Part shown: positions 1 to 10,056 of the stretch, piece after piece
Layout: every line of letters starts with the position of its first letter
How positions within the stretch are numbered: position 1 is the stretch's first letter
Source: Pantoea sp. GD03673
Lineage (GTDB): Bacteria > Pseudomonadota > Gammaproteobacteria > Enterobacterales > Enterobacteriaceae
Direction of reading: 5' to 3'
Length of the DNA stretch: 64,000 nucleotides
Assembly (NCBI RefSeq): GCF_029844725.1
Contig: NZ_JAOCKJ010000002.1
Span: forward strand, 124,001-188,000
Program-made: the position numbers and the translations under genes
Notes under the pieces: model-generated
What the model was told of the DNA's origin: nothing
The model's database searches: none
The model's input: the letters and a program-made list of their open reading frames with translations, nothing else

Positions 1-457
1 ACTTCTTAAATGGGGCATCTATACCACTTGGGTTAACAAATTCATTTCCGTTCCAAAATAATATTTTCTTCTCCCCAACCTCGCTACACCTCTTTACTCT
101 AAAATAATTCGCCACCTCATCCTCATACACATGCGAGGTGAATGCAGCCACTTTATTGGCTTGTACATGAGCAGCAATTACCTCAGCTAAATTGCCAGAA
201 AATAGCAACTCAGCTGAAAGGTTCTCAGGTATATTTCCCGGATCTGATTTACATATAAGGTCCTCTACGTTCTTTTTGGTTCCGTCCTTTATAAAATCTA
301 TAATTTCGAATACAGTGGATTTTCCGGCGTTGTTTTCACCCACAAAGATATTAAGCCCACTACCTTCCGTTTCTCCATCAGGGATATTGAATTCCAGTTC
401 ATTATCTTTCCCGTAATACCCTTTAAAATTTTCTATCTTCAGTTTTTTAATAAACAT
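1..457 (-). CDS. AAA ATPase, OLD/RecF-like, N-terminal part only
   Basis: Reading the minus strand from an ATG at 457 gives an open frame that leaves the window at base 1, so only about 152 N-terminal residues are present. The protein starts with a KLKIENFKG segment (residues 5-13) followed by a Walker A motif GENNAGKST at residues 40-48, the usual opening of SMC/RecF-type AAA ATPases and OLD-family nucleases. AAAGGGA lies about 6 bases before the ATG. Many such proteins act in phage defence or plasmid restriction, often with a partner nuclease or helicase, but the domain that would decide this lies outside the window. The gene is AT-rich compared with the chromosome to the right and sits beside a broken integrase, which suggests horizontal acquisition. 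The ATPase family call is firm; the function is unknown. Confidence 0.75.
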   Translation of the reverse strand, partial: MFIKKLKIENFKGYYGKDNELEFNIPDGETEGSGLNIFVGENNAGKSTVFEIIDFIKDGTKKNVEDLICKSDPGNIPENLSAELLFSGNLAEVIAAHVQANKVAAFTSHVYEDEVANYFRVKRCSEVGEKKILFWNGNEFVNPSGIDAPFKK

Positions 458-571
458 TATCAATCCCTTTATGCTAGCTGTGTATAGAAAAACAAACTTA
501 CGTAGAACACCTTATTTTTAAATAAGTTATATCACTGAAGATTGAGGAAAACTATGACATTACCCAAAAAA

Positions 572-1921
572 TTAGCTATTCCAACACAACCCATCAATGA
601 CATAACAAACAGTTTTCATAGGAGAGATGTGTAAGTATCTTTTAGTAATTCCTGACCCGCTTTGCTCATGCCCTACAGCCTGCTGCAAGTGCGCTAAGTT
701 GCCAATCCAATCAGCTAAACAGGTTGATATCATTGTGTGCCGAAAGCTATTCATCAGTCGCCGCTGCCCATAGTCATAAGATAAGGAATACCAAGCTGAT
801 CTCAAACATCTGCTGAAACTTTGCCGATCTTCGGCGTGTTCTTACCCGACACAGGAGAGAAGTTTTTCTCTTAACGTTGGCGGTTCGCAAAATCAAGGAA
901 TCTCCATTCGATCAGTTTGGGTGGTATTACAACCTGCGTAGTCGCGTTCTCAGTTTCCCATGCCCTCCTCCCTCGATCAGAAGATAGTGCCGCTGACTAT
1001 CCTCGTCATATTTGATATGTGATTTTTTCAGCTTGGCGATCTAGCCTCTTCTGGCTCCCGTATAAGCCAACAAAAGGGTGCTCCACTTGTGCCCCCGTCA
1101 GGCTGCTTGAGAGCCCACCCCATAAACTTTCTCATTTCTGCTGCGCTATATGCACCAAACCTTGCTTTAGATGGTGAGGCAACTACTCCATCAGTCGGAG
1201 ACTTCTCCAGAATATCTTTATTGTCAGTCAGGAAGGTTTTGAACAGCGATTTGTGAATCTTCAAATACTTGTGGATAGACTCAGCGCCAACTAAATCTTT
1301 GGGCGGGACATCATCACACTCGATGAGTTGCTGAACCGTCATTGACCGATAAGGCTGCACTACACGCTTAGGCAAGTTTTAACAACCACGATTACCTGTT
1401 TAATGTCTTGCTTGGTAATCGTGGTTACATCAGTTGATGAACCCAAGACAATCAACATCATTTCCATAAAGCGCTCATTGGCTTGAGAGATAGCCTTCGT
1501 CCAGTTTTGGACTTATCCTCTTTATACATATTCCACGTGCCAGCCAGTGTTAACAAGTGTTCTGGTTGTGCTTCAGTGTGTTCTTCCTCATTTCCCGAAG
1601 GAGTGACAACCTCGCGGTATTGCCATACCCAGAAAGACGCTTACCGAAGTGATTCGGTTGGATAGTTCCACGTTGGACCAGAGAAATTACAGGAGAAGCA
1701 AAAGACATGAGCAACTGCGACTGTGTGTGGCTGTCAGTATCTAACGACTTACGGAAAAACTTATTATTAGGCAGGAGAAAACGAACGTAATAAACCCTGT
1801 TACATTTAATGGTGAGGCGTATGGTCTGGTGTCCCATTTCGTGAGCCTCGATATGATCGGCTAAACAAAACGGTTCAAAAATCGCAGATAACTCTTTGAT
1901 TTTATATTGGATAATCGCCAA
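572..1921 (-). pseudogene. Tyrosine integrase, degraded by frameshifts and stops
   Basis: Minus-strand fragments in different frames line up, in order, as one phage-type integrase of about 450 codons. The N-terminal piece (1921-1550) has a YYVRFLLPNN segment typical of the integrase N-terminal domain. A middle piece around 1500-1380 reads RFMEMMLIVLG then TTITKQDIKQV. The next piece (1375-1028) covers the core-binding region. The C-terminal piece (805-572) has the catalytic FRHT segment, GHEQSGSG and the nucleophile region KRYLH. The first His of the usual HxxR motif is Asn here (NSFRHT). Between the pieces the frame changes repeatedly and there are in-frame stops near 1040, 930 and 800. The gene therefore cannot make an active recombinase, and marks the edge of an old genomic island or prophage. 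Confidence 0.85.
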
Positions 1922-2293
1922 GACTACGCTGGCATTATCCAGATCAGGTAATACGGGTATTTCTCAGCCTTCACAAAGAAGGGCACCCCGAGTCGTGTTA
2001 CGGCTTGCAGCATAGGCAAGCCTTACCGGTAAAGCAAGCCTGGAAAATAATCGGAGCCAGGACAATTCACATGATCCCGATCAACGCTTAACGGTACAAA
2101 AAAAGGCTTAATGCTGCGGGTTACGGGATACCTCTTTATAGGTAATCCTGTTTATTACTCTGATGGGTAATATTTCCCCCGGTCATTCGCAACACGCCAT
2201 AATAATTAACCTGCTGCTGCAGCATCGTAAAACACATTTTATTTCAGTGAGTTAATAAACTTCTGGAGCGGAACTTCATACTATTCAGGATGT
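1922..2293. other. Intergenic stretch at the island-chromosome border
   Basis: No convincing gene is seen in these 372 bases. An inverted repeat GGCTTGC (2002-2008) / GCAAGCC (2016-2022) is followed by a third GCAAGCC at 2034-2040. Its place just upstream of the integrase start suggests remnants of recombination or regulatory sites, but no att core can be named without the other end of the element. Confidence 0.35.
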
Positions 2294-2494
2294 ATGATGC
2301 GATTATCAGCGCTTATTCCTCACCGCCATCGATGGCAGGATATTATTATTGAACGTCGGGGTGCTGTTGCGCCAAATGGCCGATCTTATTTTTCCACCTA
2401 TATTTCCGCACATTGTCCGGGCTGCGGTGAAATGATTCATCGCGTCTATTATCGCGATATCAGTGACCAGCAGGCACGCCGCTGGCTGGGCTGA
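2294..2494 (+). CDS. Small hypothetical protein with a CPGC zinc-ribbon-like motif
   Basis: A 66-residue frame starting with two adjacent ATG codons. AGGA at 2287-2290 favours the second ATG (2297), which would give 65 residues. The protein is rich in His and Arg and carries HCPGCGE at residues 40-46 plus His10, His12 and His49, so a single bound zinc is plausible. I recognise no family. It stands alone between the integrase remnant and the AEC transporter gene on the same strand. Codon use looks like that of the chromosomal genes rather than the AT-rich island. The motif is seen directly; zinc binding is inference. Confidence 0.55.
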   Translation: MMRLSALIPHRHRWQDIIIERRGAVAPNGRSYFSTYISAHCPGCGEMIHRVYYRDISDQQARRWLG

Positions 2495-2591
2495 CGGTCC
2501 TGCAACGCGCAGCCCGGATACGGTCAGAGTTAACAGTTAGTTAGCAATTTGTTAGTCTGGTAACCATTCACTGTCTGACCAGACTCTTTCT

Positions 2592-3551
2592 ATGCCACTG
2601 CTGTTTGAAAGCCTAAGCCATCAAATTTATCTTTCCGCTCCGCTGTTTATTCTGATTCTGCTGGGATATTGCCTGACGCGTCTGGGAAAATGGCCCGCCA
2701 GCGTTAGCGAAGGGATGAACCGCTTTGTGTTTAACGTCGCGCTGCCCTGCATGCTGTTTCGGGTAATGAGCACGTTCTCGCAAAGTCCGCCGGTGGATGC
2801 ACGCCTTTTACTGGCCTTCTTTGGCAGTTGCCTGCTGGTGTTTATCGCAGGCCGGTTGCTGGCAACAAGGCTGTTTAATCTGGATGGCGTGGCGGCTTCG
2901 GTCTTTGCGCTGGGCGGCATCTTTTCTAATAACGTGATGCTGGGGATCCCGGTGGCCACGGTGCTGCTTGGGCCAGACGCTCTGCCCCCGGTGGCGCTGG
3001 TGCTGGTGTTTAACAGCCTGATCCTGTGGACCTTACTCACCGTGTCGGTCGAATGGGCAAAACAGGGAAGCTTCTCGCTGCAGGGGATCTGGCGCACCCT
3101 GATTGGGGTTGCTAAGAACCCATTGATCATCGGCATTCTCAGCGGGACTGCCTGGAGTTTTCTGCAACGCCCTTTGCCGGTGCTTGCCGCAGAACCGTTA
3201 AAGATGCTGGCGTCACTGGCCGCGCCCCTGTCGCTGGTGACGCTGGGCATGAGCCTGGCGCACTATCGGGTGCGGGACGGACTTAAAGAGAGCTACACAA
3301 TTTGCCTGCTGAAGCTGGTGCTGCAACCGATGACGGTATGGGCTATCGCCTGGCTGACCGGCTTGCCGCCGCTGGAGAGTAAAGTGGTTGTGCTGCTGGG
3401 GTCGATGGCGGTGGGAGTCAACGTCTATCTGATGTCGCAGAAATTCAATGTTATTACCGGCCCGGCGGCGGCCAGCATGCTCTTTTCAACGGTGTTTGCG
3501 GCGGTGACGACGCCGATATGGATGATGCTGATGACGCTGGCCGGTTATTAA
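2592..3551 (+). CDS. AEC-family auxin efflux carrier-like transporter
   Basis: A 319-residue integral membrane protein with about ten hydrophobic segments arranged as two five-helix halves, as in AEC (auxin efflux carrier/PIN-like) permeases such as YfdV. Recognisable pieces are LILLGYCLTRLGKW near the N-terminus, GGIFSNNVMLGIPV near residue 115 and SLVTLGMSLAHYR near residue 215. It probably exports or imports a small organic acid across the inner membrane; the substrate cannot be read from sequence. The stop codon overlaps the A-run of the ahpF terminator, so the two genes converge. Confidence 0.85.
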   Translation: MPLLFESLSHQIYLSAPLFILILLGYCLTRLGKWPASVSEGMNRFVFNVALPCMLFRVMSTFSQSPPVDARLLLAFFGSCLLVFIAGRLLATRLFNLDGVAASVFALGGIFSNNVMLGIPVATVLLGPDALPPVALVLVFNSLILWTLLTVSVEWAKQGSFSLQGIWRTLIGVAKNPLIIGILSGTAWSFLQRPLPVLAAEPLKMLASLAAPLSLVTLGMSLAHYRVRDGLKESYTICLLKLVLQPMTVWAIAWLTGLPPLESKVVVLLGSMAVGVNVYLMSQKFNVITGPAAASMLFSTVFAAVTTPIWMMLMTLAGY

Positions 3552-3585
3552 AAAAAAAGCCCCTCAGCACGAATGCTGAAGGGCT
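3550..3585 (-). terminator. Rho-independent terminator of ahpCF
   Basis: AGCCC-C-TCAGCA pairs with TGCTGA-A-GGGCT around a CGAA loop (3558-3585). Read on the minus strand it ends in a run of Ts (the A-run at 3550-3558), right after the ahpF stop. In the plus direction there is no good T-run. Confidence 0.85.
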
Positions 3586-3604
3586 CTTGTCTGACCGGAG
3601 AACG

Positions 3605-5173
3605 TTATTCAGCCGATTTGGTACGAATCAGATAGTCAAACGCGCTCAGTGAGGCTTTTGCACCCTCGCCGCTGGCGATGATGATCTGCTTGTACGGCAC
3701 GGTGGTGCAGTCACCCGCAGCGAACACACCTTTCAGGCTGGTTTCGCATTTACCATCGATGATGATCTCACCCATTTTGTTGCGCTCAACCGCGCCTTCC
3801 AGCCATGGGGTATTCGGCAGCAGACCAATCTGAACGAAGATGCCGGAGAGCGGCAGCTCATGGGTCGTCTGCGTCGTACGGTCGATATAGTGCAGGCCGG
3901 TCACTTTGGTGCCGTCGCCTTTCACTTCAGTGGTCTGCGCGTTCAGAATCACATCAACATTTTTCAGGCTGCGCAGTTTATCCTGCAGCACCTGGTCAGC
4001 ACGCATCTCACCGGCAAACTCCAGCAGCGTAACGTGTTCAACGATACCCGCCAGATCGATAGCCGCTTCCACGCCGGAGTTACCGCCGCCAATGACTGCC
4101 GTGCGCTTGCCTTTAAACAGCGGGCCATCACAGTGCGGGCAGTAGGTCACACCTTTGGTGCGATACTCTTCTTCACCCGGCACGCCCATGTTGCGCCAGC
4201 GTGCGCCGGTCGCCAGGATGATGCTGCGTGATTTCAGCACAGCGCCAGAGGCGGTTTCGATAGCGTGCAGTCCGCCCTCTTTCGCTGCCGGGATCAGTTT
4301 GATTGCGCTCTGGCTCTCGATAACGTCCACGTTGTAATCATCCACGTGGGCACGCAGTGAACCTGCCAGTTTCGCCCCTTCGGTTTTGGGTACGGAGATA
4401 TAGTTTTCAATATCTACGGTGTCCAGCACCTGGCCGCCAAAACGCTCGCCCAGCAGACCGGTACGGATACCTTTACGCGCTGAGTAGACAGCGGCGGCTG
4501 CGCCCGCAGGACCGCTACCGATAATCAGGACTTCATAGGCGTCACGCTTGTTCAGCTCGTCCGCCGCACGTTTATCCGCGTTGGTGTCGACTTTGCTGAC
4601 GATTTCCGCCAGGCTCATGCGGCCCTGACCAAACGCTTTACCGTTAAGGTAAACCGCTGGCACGCCCATCACGTTGCGTTCCTGAATCTCGTTCTGGAAC
4701 AGGCCACCGTCGATTGCGGTGTGGCTGATGCGCGGGTTAATCACCGCCATCAGGTTCAGCGCCTGGACCACGTCAGGGCAGTTGTGGCAGGAAAGCGAAT
4801 AATACGTTTCGAAATGGAAGTCACTGTCCAGCGCGGCAATCTGATCCAGCAGGCTCTGTGCTTCTTTCGACGGATGCCCACCGGTCTGTAACAGCGCCAG
4901 CACCAGTGAGGTAAATTCGTGACCCAGAGGTGAACCGGCAAAACGCGGGCCGCTGTTCGAACCTGGGTTGGTGATCAGAAATGAGGGCTTACGCACCTGA
5001 CGATCGTTCTCTTCGCGGAAGCTGACTTTGTCAGACAAGCCGGCGATATCAACCAACAGTTCACGGATCTCGGTTGATTTTGCACCCTCATCAAGGGTGG
5101 CAATCAACTCAACAGGTTTGGTTAATTTCTCAAGGTAAGCCTTGAGCTGAGTTTTCAAATTTGTGTCGAGCAT
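3605..5173 (-). CDS. ahpF: Alkyl hydroperoxide reductase subunit F
   Basis: 522-residue cytoplasmic flavoprotein that passes electrons from NADH to AhpC, which then reduces alkyl hydroperoxides and hydrogen peroxide. Visible parts: an N-terminal tandem thioredoxin-fold region with the redox CHNC motif (around residue 130), an FAD-binding [10 protein letters not shown], a second redox pair in CPHCDGP (around 345) and an NAD-binding [10 protein letters not shown]. Length matches enterobacterial AhpF. It follows ahpC by 71 bases on the same strand and has its own terminator, so ahpCF forms one unit under the OxyR-type site upstream of ahpC. Confidence 0.97.
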   Translation of the reverse strand: MLDTNLKTQLKAYLEKLTKPVELIATLDEGAKSTEIRELLVDIAGLSDKVSFREENDRQVRKPSFLITNPGSNSGPRFAGSPLGHEFTSLVLALLQTGGHPSKEAQSLLDQIAALDSDFHFETYYSLSCHNCPDVVQALNLMAVINPRISHTAIDGGLFQNEIQERNVMGVPAVYLNGKAFGQGRMSLAEIVSKVDTNADKRAADELNKRDAYEVLIIGSGPAGAAAAVYSARKGIRTGLLGERFGGQVLDTVDIENYISVPKTEGAKLAGSLRAHVDDYNVDVIESQSAIKLIPAAKEGGLHAIETASGAVLKSRSIILATGARWRNMGVPGEEEYRTKGVTYCPHCDGPLFKGKRTAVIGGGNSGVEAAIDLAGIVEHVTLLEFAGEMRADQVLQDKLRSLKNVDVILNAQTTEVKGDGTKVTGLHYIDRTTQTTHELPLSGIFVQIGLLPNTPWLEGAVERNKMGEIIIDGKCETSLKGVFAAGDCTTVPYKQIIIASGEGAKASLSAFDYLIRTKSAE

Positions 5174-5244
5174 GGTGATATCCTGGTCAAAAAATCGGGT
5201 GCCGCAGCACCCGATTGGAGAATGGTCGAAAGGCCGAAGCGGAA

Positions 5245-5808
5245 TTAGATTTTGCCAACCAGGTCCAGAGACGGAGCCAGAGTTGCCTCACCTTCTTTCC
5301 ATTTAGCCGGGCACACTTCACCTGGGTGAGAAGCCACGTACTGAGCCGCTTTCACTTTACGCAGCAGGTCAGAGGCGTCACGGCCAATGCCTTCAGCAGT
5401 GATTTCGATTGCCTGGATGATGCCTTCCGGGTCAACGATGAACGTACCACGATCGGCCAGGCCTTCAGCTTCACGCATGATTTCAAAGTTGCGGGTCAGC
5501 GCACCAGTCGGGTCACCGATCATGGTGTACTGGATCTTCGCGATGGTGTCTGAAGAACCGTGCCAGGCTTTGTGGGTAAAGTGGGTGTCGGTAGAAACGG
5601 AGTAGATATCTACGCCCAGTTTCTGGAACTCTTCGTAGTGGTCAGCCACGTCGCCCAGTTCGGTCGGGCAGACGAAGGTGAAGTCAGCTGGATAGAAGAA
5701 GAACACACTCCATTTACCTTCAACGTCTTTCTCGGTTACGTCGATGAATTCGCCGTTTTTGAATGCTGCGTTTTTGAACGGCTTGATTTTGGTATTGATA
5801 ATAGACAT
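5245..5808 (-). CDS. ahpC: Alkyl hydroperoxide reductase subunit C (peroxiredoxin)
   Basis: 187-residue typical 2-Cys peroxiredoxin, the main scavenger of endogenous hydrogen peroxide in enterobacteria. The peroxidatic cysteine is Cys47 in FTFVCPTEL, and the resolving cysteine lies near the C-terminus in GEVCPAKW. Length is the usual 187 residues. A GGAGG-type ribosome-binding site precedes the ATG. First gene of ahpCF; a four-part OxyR-type site lies about 58-94 bases upstream of the start codon. Confidence 0.98.
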   Translation of the reverse strand: MSIINTKIKPFKNAAFKNGEFIDVTEKDVEGKWSVFFFYPADFTFVCPTELGDVADHYEEFQKLGVDIYSVSTDTHFTHKAWHGSSDTIAKIQYTMIGDPTGALTRNFEIMREAEGLADRGTFIVDPEGIIQAIEITAEGIGRDASDLLRKVKAAQYVASHPGEVCPAKWKEGEATLAPSLDLVGKI

Positions 5809-5865
5809 CTGTGGCCTCCGTTAAAATATGTGATGCAGGTTACATAATTTTCGGGCCAACATCTA

Positions 5866-5902
5866 ATACGCGGACGTTATCAATCCGATAAACGAAAGCT
5901 AT
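5866..5902 (-). promoter_or_regulatory. OxyR-type binding site upstream of ahpC
   Basis: Read on the minus strand, four tetranucleotides ATAG, TTAT, ATAA and GTAT are separated by exactly seven bases each. This is the spacing of the OxyR tetramer site (ATAG-N7-CTAT-N7-ATAG-N7-CTAT). Ten of the sixteen specified bases match the canonical motif as written; spacing and location upstream of ahpC make the call. Confidence 0.7.
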
Positions 5903-6042
5903 CAAACGCTCAGAGCCTGATGCTCTCTGGCCCGGCAGGCAGTGTACAGCGATTTTCATGACATTAAACCCGCTTTGTCTTTCACTCGCTCTTCCCGAAT
6001 CGCTGCTAGTTTTGTAAGACCGGATAAAAAGGGAGCAGACCT

Positions 6043-6498
6043 GTGGAGATTCGTCCGTTTACTGAAGCTGACCGTCCTTTCCTGCGTACGCTGTTTCTGG
6101 CGGCGCGACGACACAACTGGCGCTGGCTTGATGGCAGCGAGTGGCAGCTGGAAGATTTTGATGGCGTGATCCTGGGGGAAACCGTGCTGGTCGCCGAATC
6201 TGAGGGGCAGCGCGTCGGATTTGCGGGCCTGCTGGAGAACGATAACTTCCTGCACAGCCTGTATGTGGATCCCGACTGGCAGGGTCGCGGCGTGGGCAGC
6301 GCCTTACTGAAGGCGGCCGAGGCGCGCTTTACCTCAACCGGCGCGCTGAAGTGCCTGCAGAAAAACAACGCGGCGCAGGCCTTTTACCTGAAACATGGCT
6401 GGAAGATCATTTCACAGGGCGAAGGCGAGCACGGCGGCTACGTGCTGATGCACTACCCGCTGGCCTCACACTATGCCAGCGGGTCGGGTCGCGCTTAA
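6043..6498 (+). CDS. GNAT-family N-acetyltransferase
   Basis: 151-residue acetyltransferase of the GNAT fold. The acetyl-CoA motif appears as DPDWQGRGVGSALL (about residues 77-90), followed by the C-terminal NNAAQAFYLKHGW typical of the family. Substrate unknown. The start is GTG at 6043 with GGGAG eight bases upstream. Its stop codon overlaps the stop of mrp, which runs the other way. It sits alone downstream of the ahpC promoter region, divergent from ahpC. Confidence 0.85.
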   Translation: MEIRPFTEADRPFLRTLFLAARRHNWRWLDGSEWQLEDFDGVILGETVLVAESEGQRVGFAGLLENDNFLHSLYVDPDWQGRGVGSALLKAAEARFTSTGALKCLQKNNAAQAFYLKHGWKIISQGEGEHGGYVLMHYPLASHYASGSGRA

Positions 6499-7607
6499 AG
6501 TGCGCGGAAGGCGATGTCACCCGGAATGACGTCGCCCTGCCAGTAAAGCTGCGCCGCAACGCGTCCGGCCAGCTGGCGATAGAGGGCGGTGAACTCGCTA
6601 TCGGGCCGGCGAATCACCGTGGGTTCGCCTTCATCAAGATCTTCGCGCAAATCAATATGCAGCGGAAGCTGGGCCAGCAGCTGTGTCTGATAATCCTCCA
6701 CCAGTTTCTGTGCGCCACCGGTGCCAAAAATGGGCTCATGGAAACCACACTGACTGCAGATGTGCAGGCTCATGTTTTCCACCACGCCCAGCACCGGCAC
6801 GTTCACCTTTTCAAACATCACCAGCCCCTTGCGGGCATCAATCAGGGCGATATCCTGCGGCGTGGTCACCACCAGCGCGCCGGTGACCGGCACATTCTGC
6901 GCCAGCGTCAGCTGTATGTCGCCGGTGCCGGGCGGCATATCCAGCACCAGATAATCGAGCTCCGGCCACAGCGTCTCGTTGAGCAGCTGCATCAGCGCTT
7001 TGCTGGCCATCGGCCCGCGCCACACCATGGCATTGTCATCCGTCACCAGATACCCGATGGAGTTGGTGGCCAGGCCGTGCGCCATGATCGGTGCCATGTG
7101 GGTTCCATCCGGCGAAGTCGGGCGTTGGTCCTGGGTGCCGAGCATGTTCGGCACAGACGGGCCATAGATGTCGGCATCGAGAATACCGACCCGTGCTCCC
7201 TCTGCTGCCAGCGCAAGCGCCATGTTCACGGCGGTACTGGATTTACCGACGCCCCCTTTGCCGGAGCTGACCGCAATAATGTTTTTTACACCGTTGACGC
7301 CCGGCTGATTTTTGACCCGTTTTAGCGTGGCAATGTCGTGGCTGAGCCGCCAGTCGATCGCGCGTGCGCCGGTCTGGCGCAACAGTTCGGCGCTGACCTG
7401 CTCTTTCAGGTCATCGAACCCGCTCGCCCAGGCAAACGGCATCAGCAGTTCCACATGCAGCGTGCCATCCAGCTGTGCAACGTGATGCAACGCCTTCAGG
7501 GCGGTGAGATTCTGGTTAAGAGTCGGATGCTCAAAGCTTCTCAATACGCCCGCTACGATGGCGCGCAGGCCTTCTGGCGTATGCGGTTCCCGGGATTGTG
7601 CTGTCAT
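6495..7607 (-). CDS. mrp: Iron-sulfur cluster carrier protein Mrp/ApbC
   Basis: 370-residue cytoplasmic P-loop ATPase that holds and hands over [4Fe-4S] clusters to apo-proteins. An N-terminal MIP18-like domain (about residues 10-90) is followed by the deviant Walker A GKGGVGKS at residues 116-123 and, near residue 285, the cluster-ligand CxxC in CSQCGFHE. Length equals the E. coli protein. Divergent from metG, as in E. coli, with 177 bases between the two starts. Confidence 0.97.
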   Translation of the reverse strand: MTAQSREPHTPEGLRAIVAGVLRSFEHPTLNQNLTALKALHHVAQLDGTLHVELLMPFAWASGFDDLKEQVSAELLRQTGARAIDWRLSHDIATLKRVKNQPGVNGVKNIIAVSSGKGGVGKSSTAVNMALALAAEGARVGILDADIYGPSVPNMLGTQDQRPTSPDGTHMAPIMAHGLATNSIGYLVTDDNAMVWRGPMASKALMQLLNETLWPELDYLVLDMPPGTGDIQLTLAQNVPVTGALVVTTPQDIALIDARKGLVMFEKVNVPVLGVVENMSLHICSQCGFHEPIFGTGGAQKLVEDYQTQLLAQLPLHIDLREDLDEGEPTVIRRPDSEFTALYRQLAGRVAAQLYWQGDVIPGDIAFRAL

Positions 7608-7784
7608 CCCCTACTCCTTATTTTTACTGAGCTTACGCTGTGTTTCAGCGATGTATTGTCAATGATATCAGATGCCCGTGGATTCGCGGCGACTGGCAGG
7701 GGTGAATCCCTTATGTTTACGCAGGAGAAGCCATCAGTTACCATCTAAGCCCGTTTTTTCAATCAACAGAAAGCTACGCAAACT

Positions 7785-9818
7785 ATGACTCAAGTCGCTA
7801 AAAAAATTCTGGTAACGTGCGCACTGCCTTACGCGAACGGATCAATCCATCTCGGCCACATGCTCGAGCATATCCAGGCAGACATTTGGGTGCGTTATCA
7901 GCGAATGCGTGGCAATCAGGTTTACTTCATCTGCGCCGATGATGCGCACGGCACGCCTATCATGCTGAAAGCTCAGCAGCTGGGGATTGCGCCCGAGCAG
8001 ATGATTGCAGAGATGAAAAGCGAGCATGAAGCTGACTTTGCCGGTTTCAATATCAGCTATGACAACTATCACTCGACCCACTGCGACGAAAACCGTGAGC
8101 TTTCAGCGCTGATTTATGGCCGTCTGAAAGAGAATGGTTTTATCAAAAACCGCACCATCTCCCAGCTTTACGATCCGGAAAAAGGGATGTTCCTGCCGGA
8201 CCGTTTTGTGAAAGGCACCTGCCCGAAATGTAAGTCACCCGATCAGTACGGCGACAACTGTGAAGTCTGCAGCGCGACCTACAGCCCGACCGAGCTGATC
8301 GACCCGAAATCCGTGGTATCCGGTGCGACGCCGGTTCTGCGCGACTCCGAGCACTTCTTCTTTGATCTGCCGTCCTTCAGCGCCATGCTGCAGGCCTGGA
8401 CCCGCTCCGGTGCGCTGCAGGATCAGGTAGCGAACAAGATGCAGGAGTGGTTTGAGTCGGGCCTGCAGCAGTGGGATATCTCCCGCGATGCCCCCTACTT
8501 CGGCTTTGAGATCCCGGACGCGCCGGGCAAATATTTCTACGTCTGGCTGGATGCGCCTATCGGCTACATGGGGTCGTTTAAGAACCTGTGCGACAAGCGC
8601 GGCGACATCGACTTTGACGAATTCTGGCGGAAAGACTCCACGACCGAGCTCTATCACTTCATCGGTAAGGATATCGTCTATTTCCACAGCCTGTTCTGGC
8701 CAGCGATGCTGGAAGGCAGCAACTTCCGCAAGCCAAACAACCTGTTTGTACACGGCTACGTCACCGTCAACGGTGCCAAGATGTCGAAGTCACGCGGCAC
8801 CTTCATTAAAGCCAGCACCTGGCTGCAACATCTGGATGCCGACAGCCTGCGTTACTACTACGCGGCGAAGCTTTCTTCACGCATCGACGATATCGACCTG
8901 AATCTGGAAGATTTCGTTCAGCGCGTGAATGCGGACATCGTCAACAAAGTGGTTAACCTGGCGTCACGTAACGCAGGCTTTATCAGCAAGCGCTTTGACG
9001 GCAAACTGGCGGCTGAGCTGGCCGATCCGGCGCTCTATCAGACCTTTGCAGACGCGTCAGAGAAGATTGGTGAAGCCTGGGCGGGTCGTGAGTACAACCG
9101 TGCTATCCGTGAGATCATGGCGCTGGCCGACCTGGCAAACCGTTATGTCGATGAACAGGCCCCGTGGGTCGTGGCGAAGCAGGAAGGCCGGGATGCCGAT
9201 CTGCAGGCAATCTGCTCTATGGGCATTAACCTGTTCCGCATTCTGATGACCTGGCTGAAGCCGGTGCTGCCGTCACTCAGCGCCCGTGCAGAAGGCTTCC
9301 TGAACTGCGAACTGAACTGGGATGCTATCGCCCAGCCGCTGCTGGACCATCAGGTTGCGCCGTTCAAAGCGCTTTACAGTCGCATTGAGATGGCGAAGGT
9401 TGAGGGATTGATTGAGGCCTCGAAAGAGGATGCCGCTGCTGCAAGTACACCGGCTGCAACGGGTCCGCTGGCGGATTCACCAATAGGTGACACCATCACC
9501 ATCGACGATTTTGCCAAAGTCGATATGCGCGTCGCGCTGATTGAGCAGGCGGAACTGGTTGAGGGCTCGGACAAGCTGCTGCGCCTGCAACTCGACCTGG
9601 GCGGCGAGAAGCGTCAGATCTTCTCGGGTATTCGCGCCGCCTATCCCGATCCCGTCGTGCTGGTCGGTAAAATGACCATCATCGTGGCTAACCTCGCACC
9701 GCGCAAAATGCGCTTTGGTCTCTCTGAAGGCATGGTGCTGTCAGCAGGTCCGGGCGGCAAAGATCTCTTTGTACTGTCCGTCGACAGCGGTGCGGTGCCG
9801 GGTATGCCGGTTAAGTAA
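7785..9818 (+). CDS. metG: Methionyl-tRNA synthetase
   Basis: 677-residue class I aminoacyl-tRNA synthetase that charges tRNA-Met. The HIGH-type signature is HLGH at residues 22-25, the second signature is KMSKS near 335, and a knuckle with CPKC and CEVC near residue 146 binds zinc. The C-terminal ~110 residues form the EMAP/Trbp111-like tRNA-binding and dimerisation domain. Length matches E. coli MetG exactly. Followed by a strong terminator. Confidence 0.98.
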   Translation: MTQVAKKILVTCALPYANGSIHLGHMLEHIQADIWVRYQRMRGNQVYFICADDAHGTPIMLKAQQLGIAPEQMIAEMKSEHEADFAGFNISYDNYHSTHCDENRELSALIYGRLKENGFIKNRTISQLYDPEKGMFLPDRFVKGTCPKCKSPDQYGDNCEVCSATYSPTELIDPKSVVSGATPVLRDSEHFFFDLPSFSAMLQAWTRSGALQDQVANKMQEWFESGLQQWDISRDAPYFGFEIPDAPGKYFYVWLDAPIGYMGSFKNLCDKRGDIDFDEFWRKDSTTELYHFIGKDIVYFHSLFWPAMLEGSNFRKPNNLFVHGYVTVNGAKMSKSRGTFIKASTWLQHLDADSLRYYYAAKLSSRIDDIDLNLEDFVQRVNADIVNKVVNLASRNAGFISKRFDGKLAAELADPALYQTFADASEKIGEAWAGREYNRAIREIMALADLANRYVDEQAPWVVAKQEGRDADLQAICSMGINLFRILMTWLKPVLPSLSARAEGFLNCELNWDAIAQPLLDHQVAPFKALYSRIEMAKVEGLIEASKEDAAAASTPAATGPLADSPIGDTITIDDFAKVDMRVALIEQAELVEGSDKLLRLQLDLGGEKRQIFSGIRAAYPDPVVLVGKMTIIVANLAPRKMRFGLSEGMVLSAGPGGKDLFVLSVDSGAVPGMPVK

Positions 9819-9850
9819 CCCACGGCTGACTGAATCCGTCTGGTTCTGAC

Positions 9851-9887
9851 ACCCTTCGCGCCTCTCCCGGTGCGAAGGGTTTTTTTT
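9851..9887 (+). terminator. Rho-independent terminator of metG
   Basis: ACCCTTCGC (9851-9859) pairs perfectly with GCGAAGGGT (9872-9880) and is followed by eight Ts. Confidence 0.92.
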
Positions 9888-10056
9888 AGCCTCGCTGATA
9901 AGGCCGTCTCTTCACCGCCTGAACGGGCAAACGCCGCCTCTGTATACCGGCGCTTCTCTTCCCCCTGTATTGCCGTTGTCCGGCGCATAAATGTGATCGC
10001 TAGCACGCTAAGCGGTTAATGCGTATGATGAAGCTCAGTGAAAACAGGAGCCTGCC

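Noticed and set aside
2627..3250. 207-codon frame antisense to the AEC transporter gene
   Set aside because: Ser/Arg/Pro-rich shadow of a hydrophobic-protein gene.
6351..7325. 324-codon open frame on the plus strand
   Set aside because: Almost entirely antisense to mrp and overlapping the GNAT gene; His/Gln-rich composition is typical of antisense frames in GC-rich genes.
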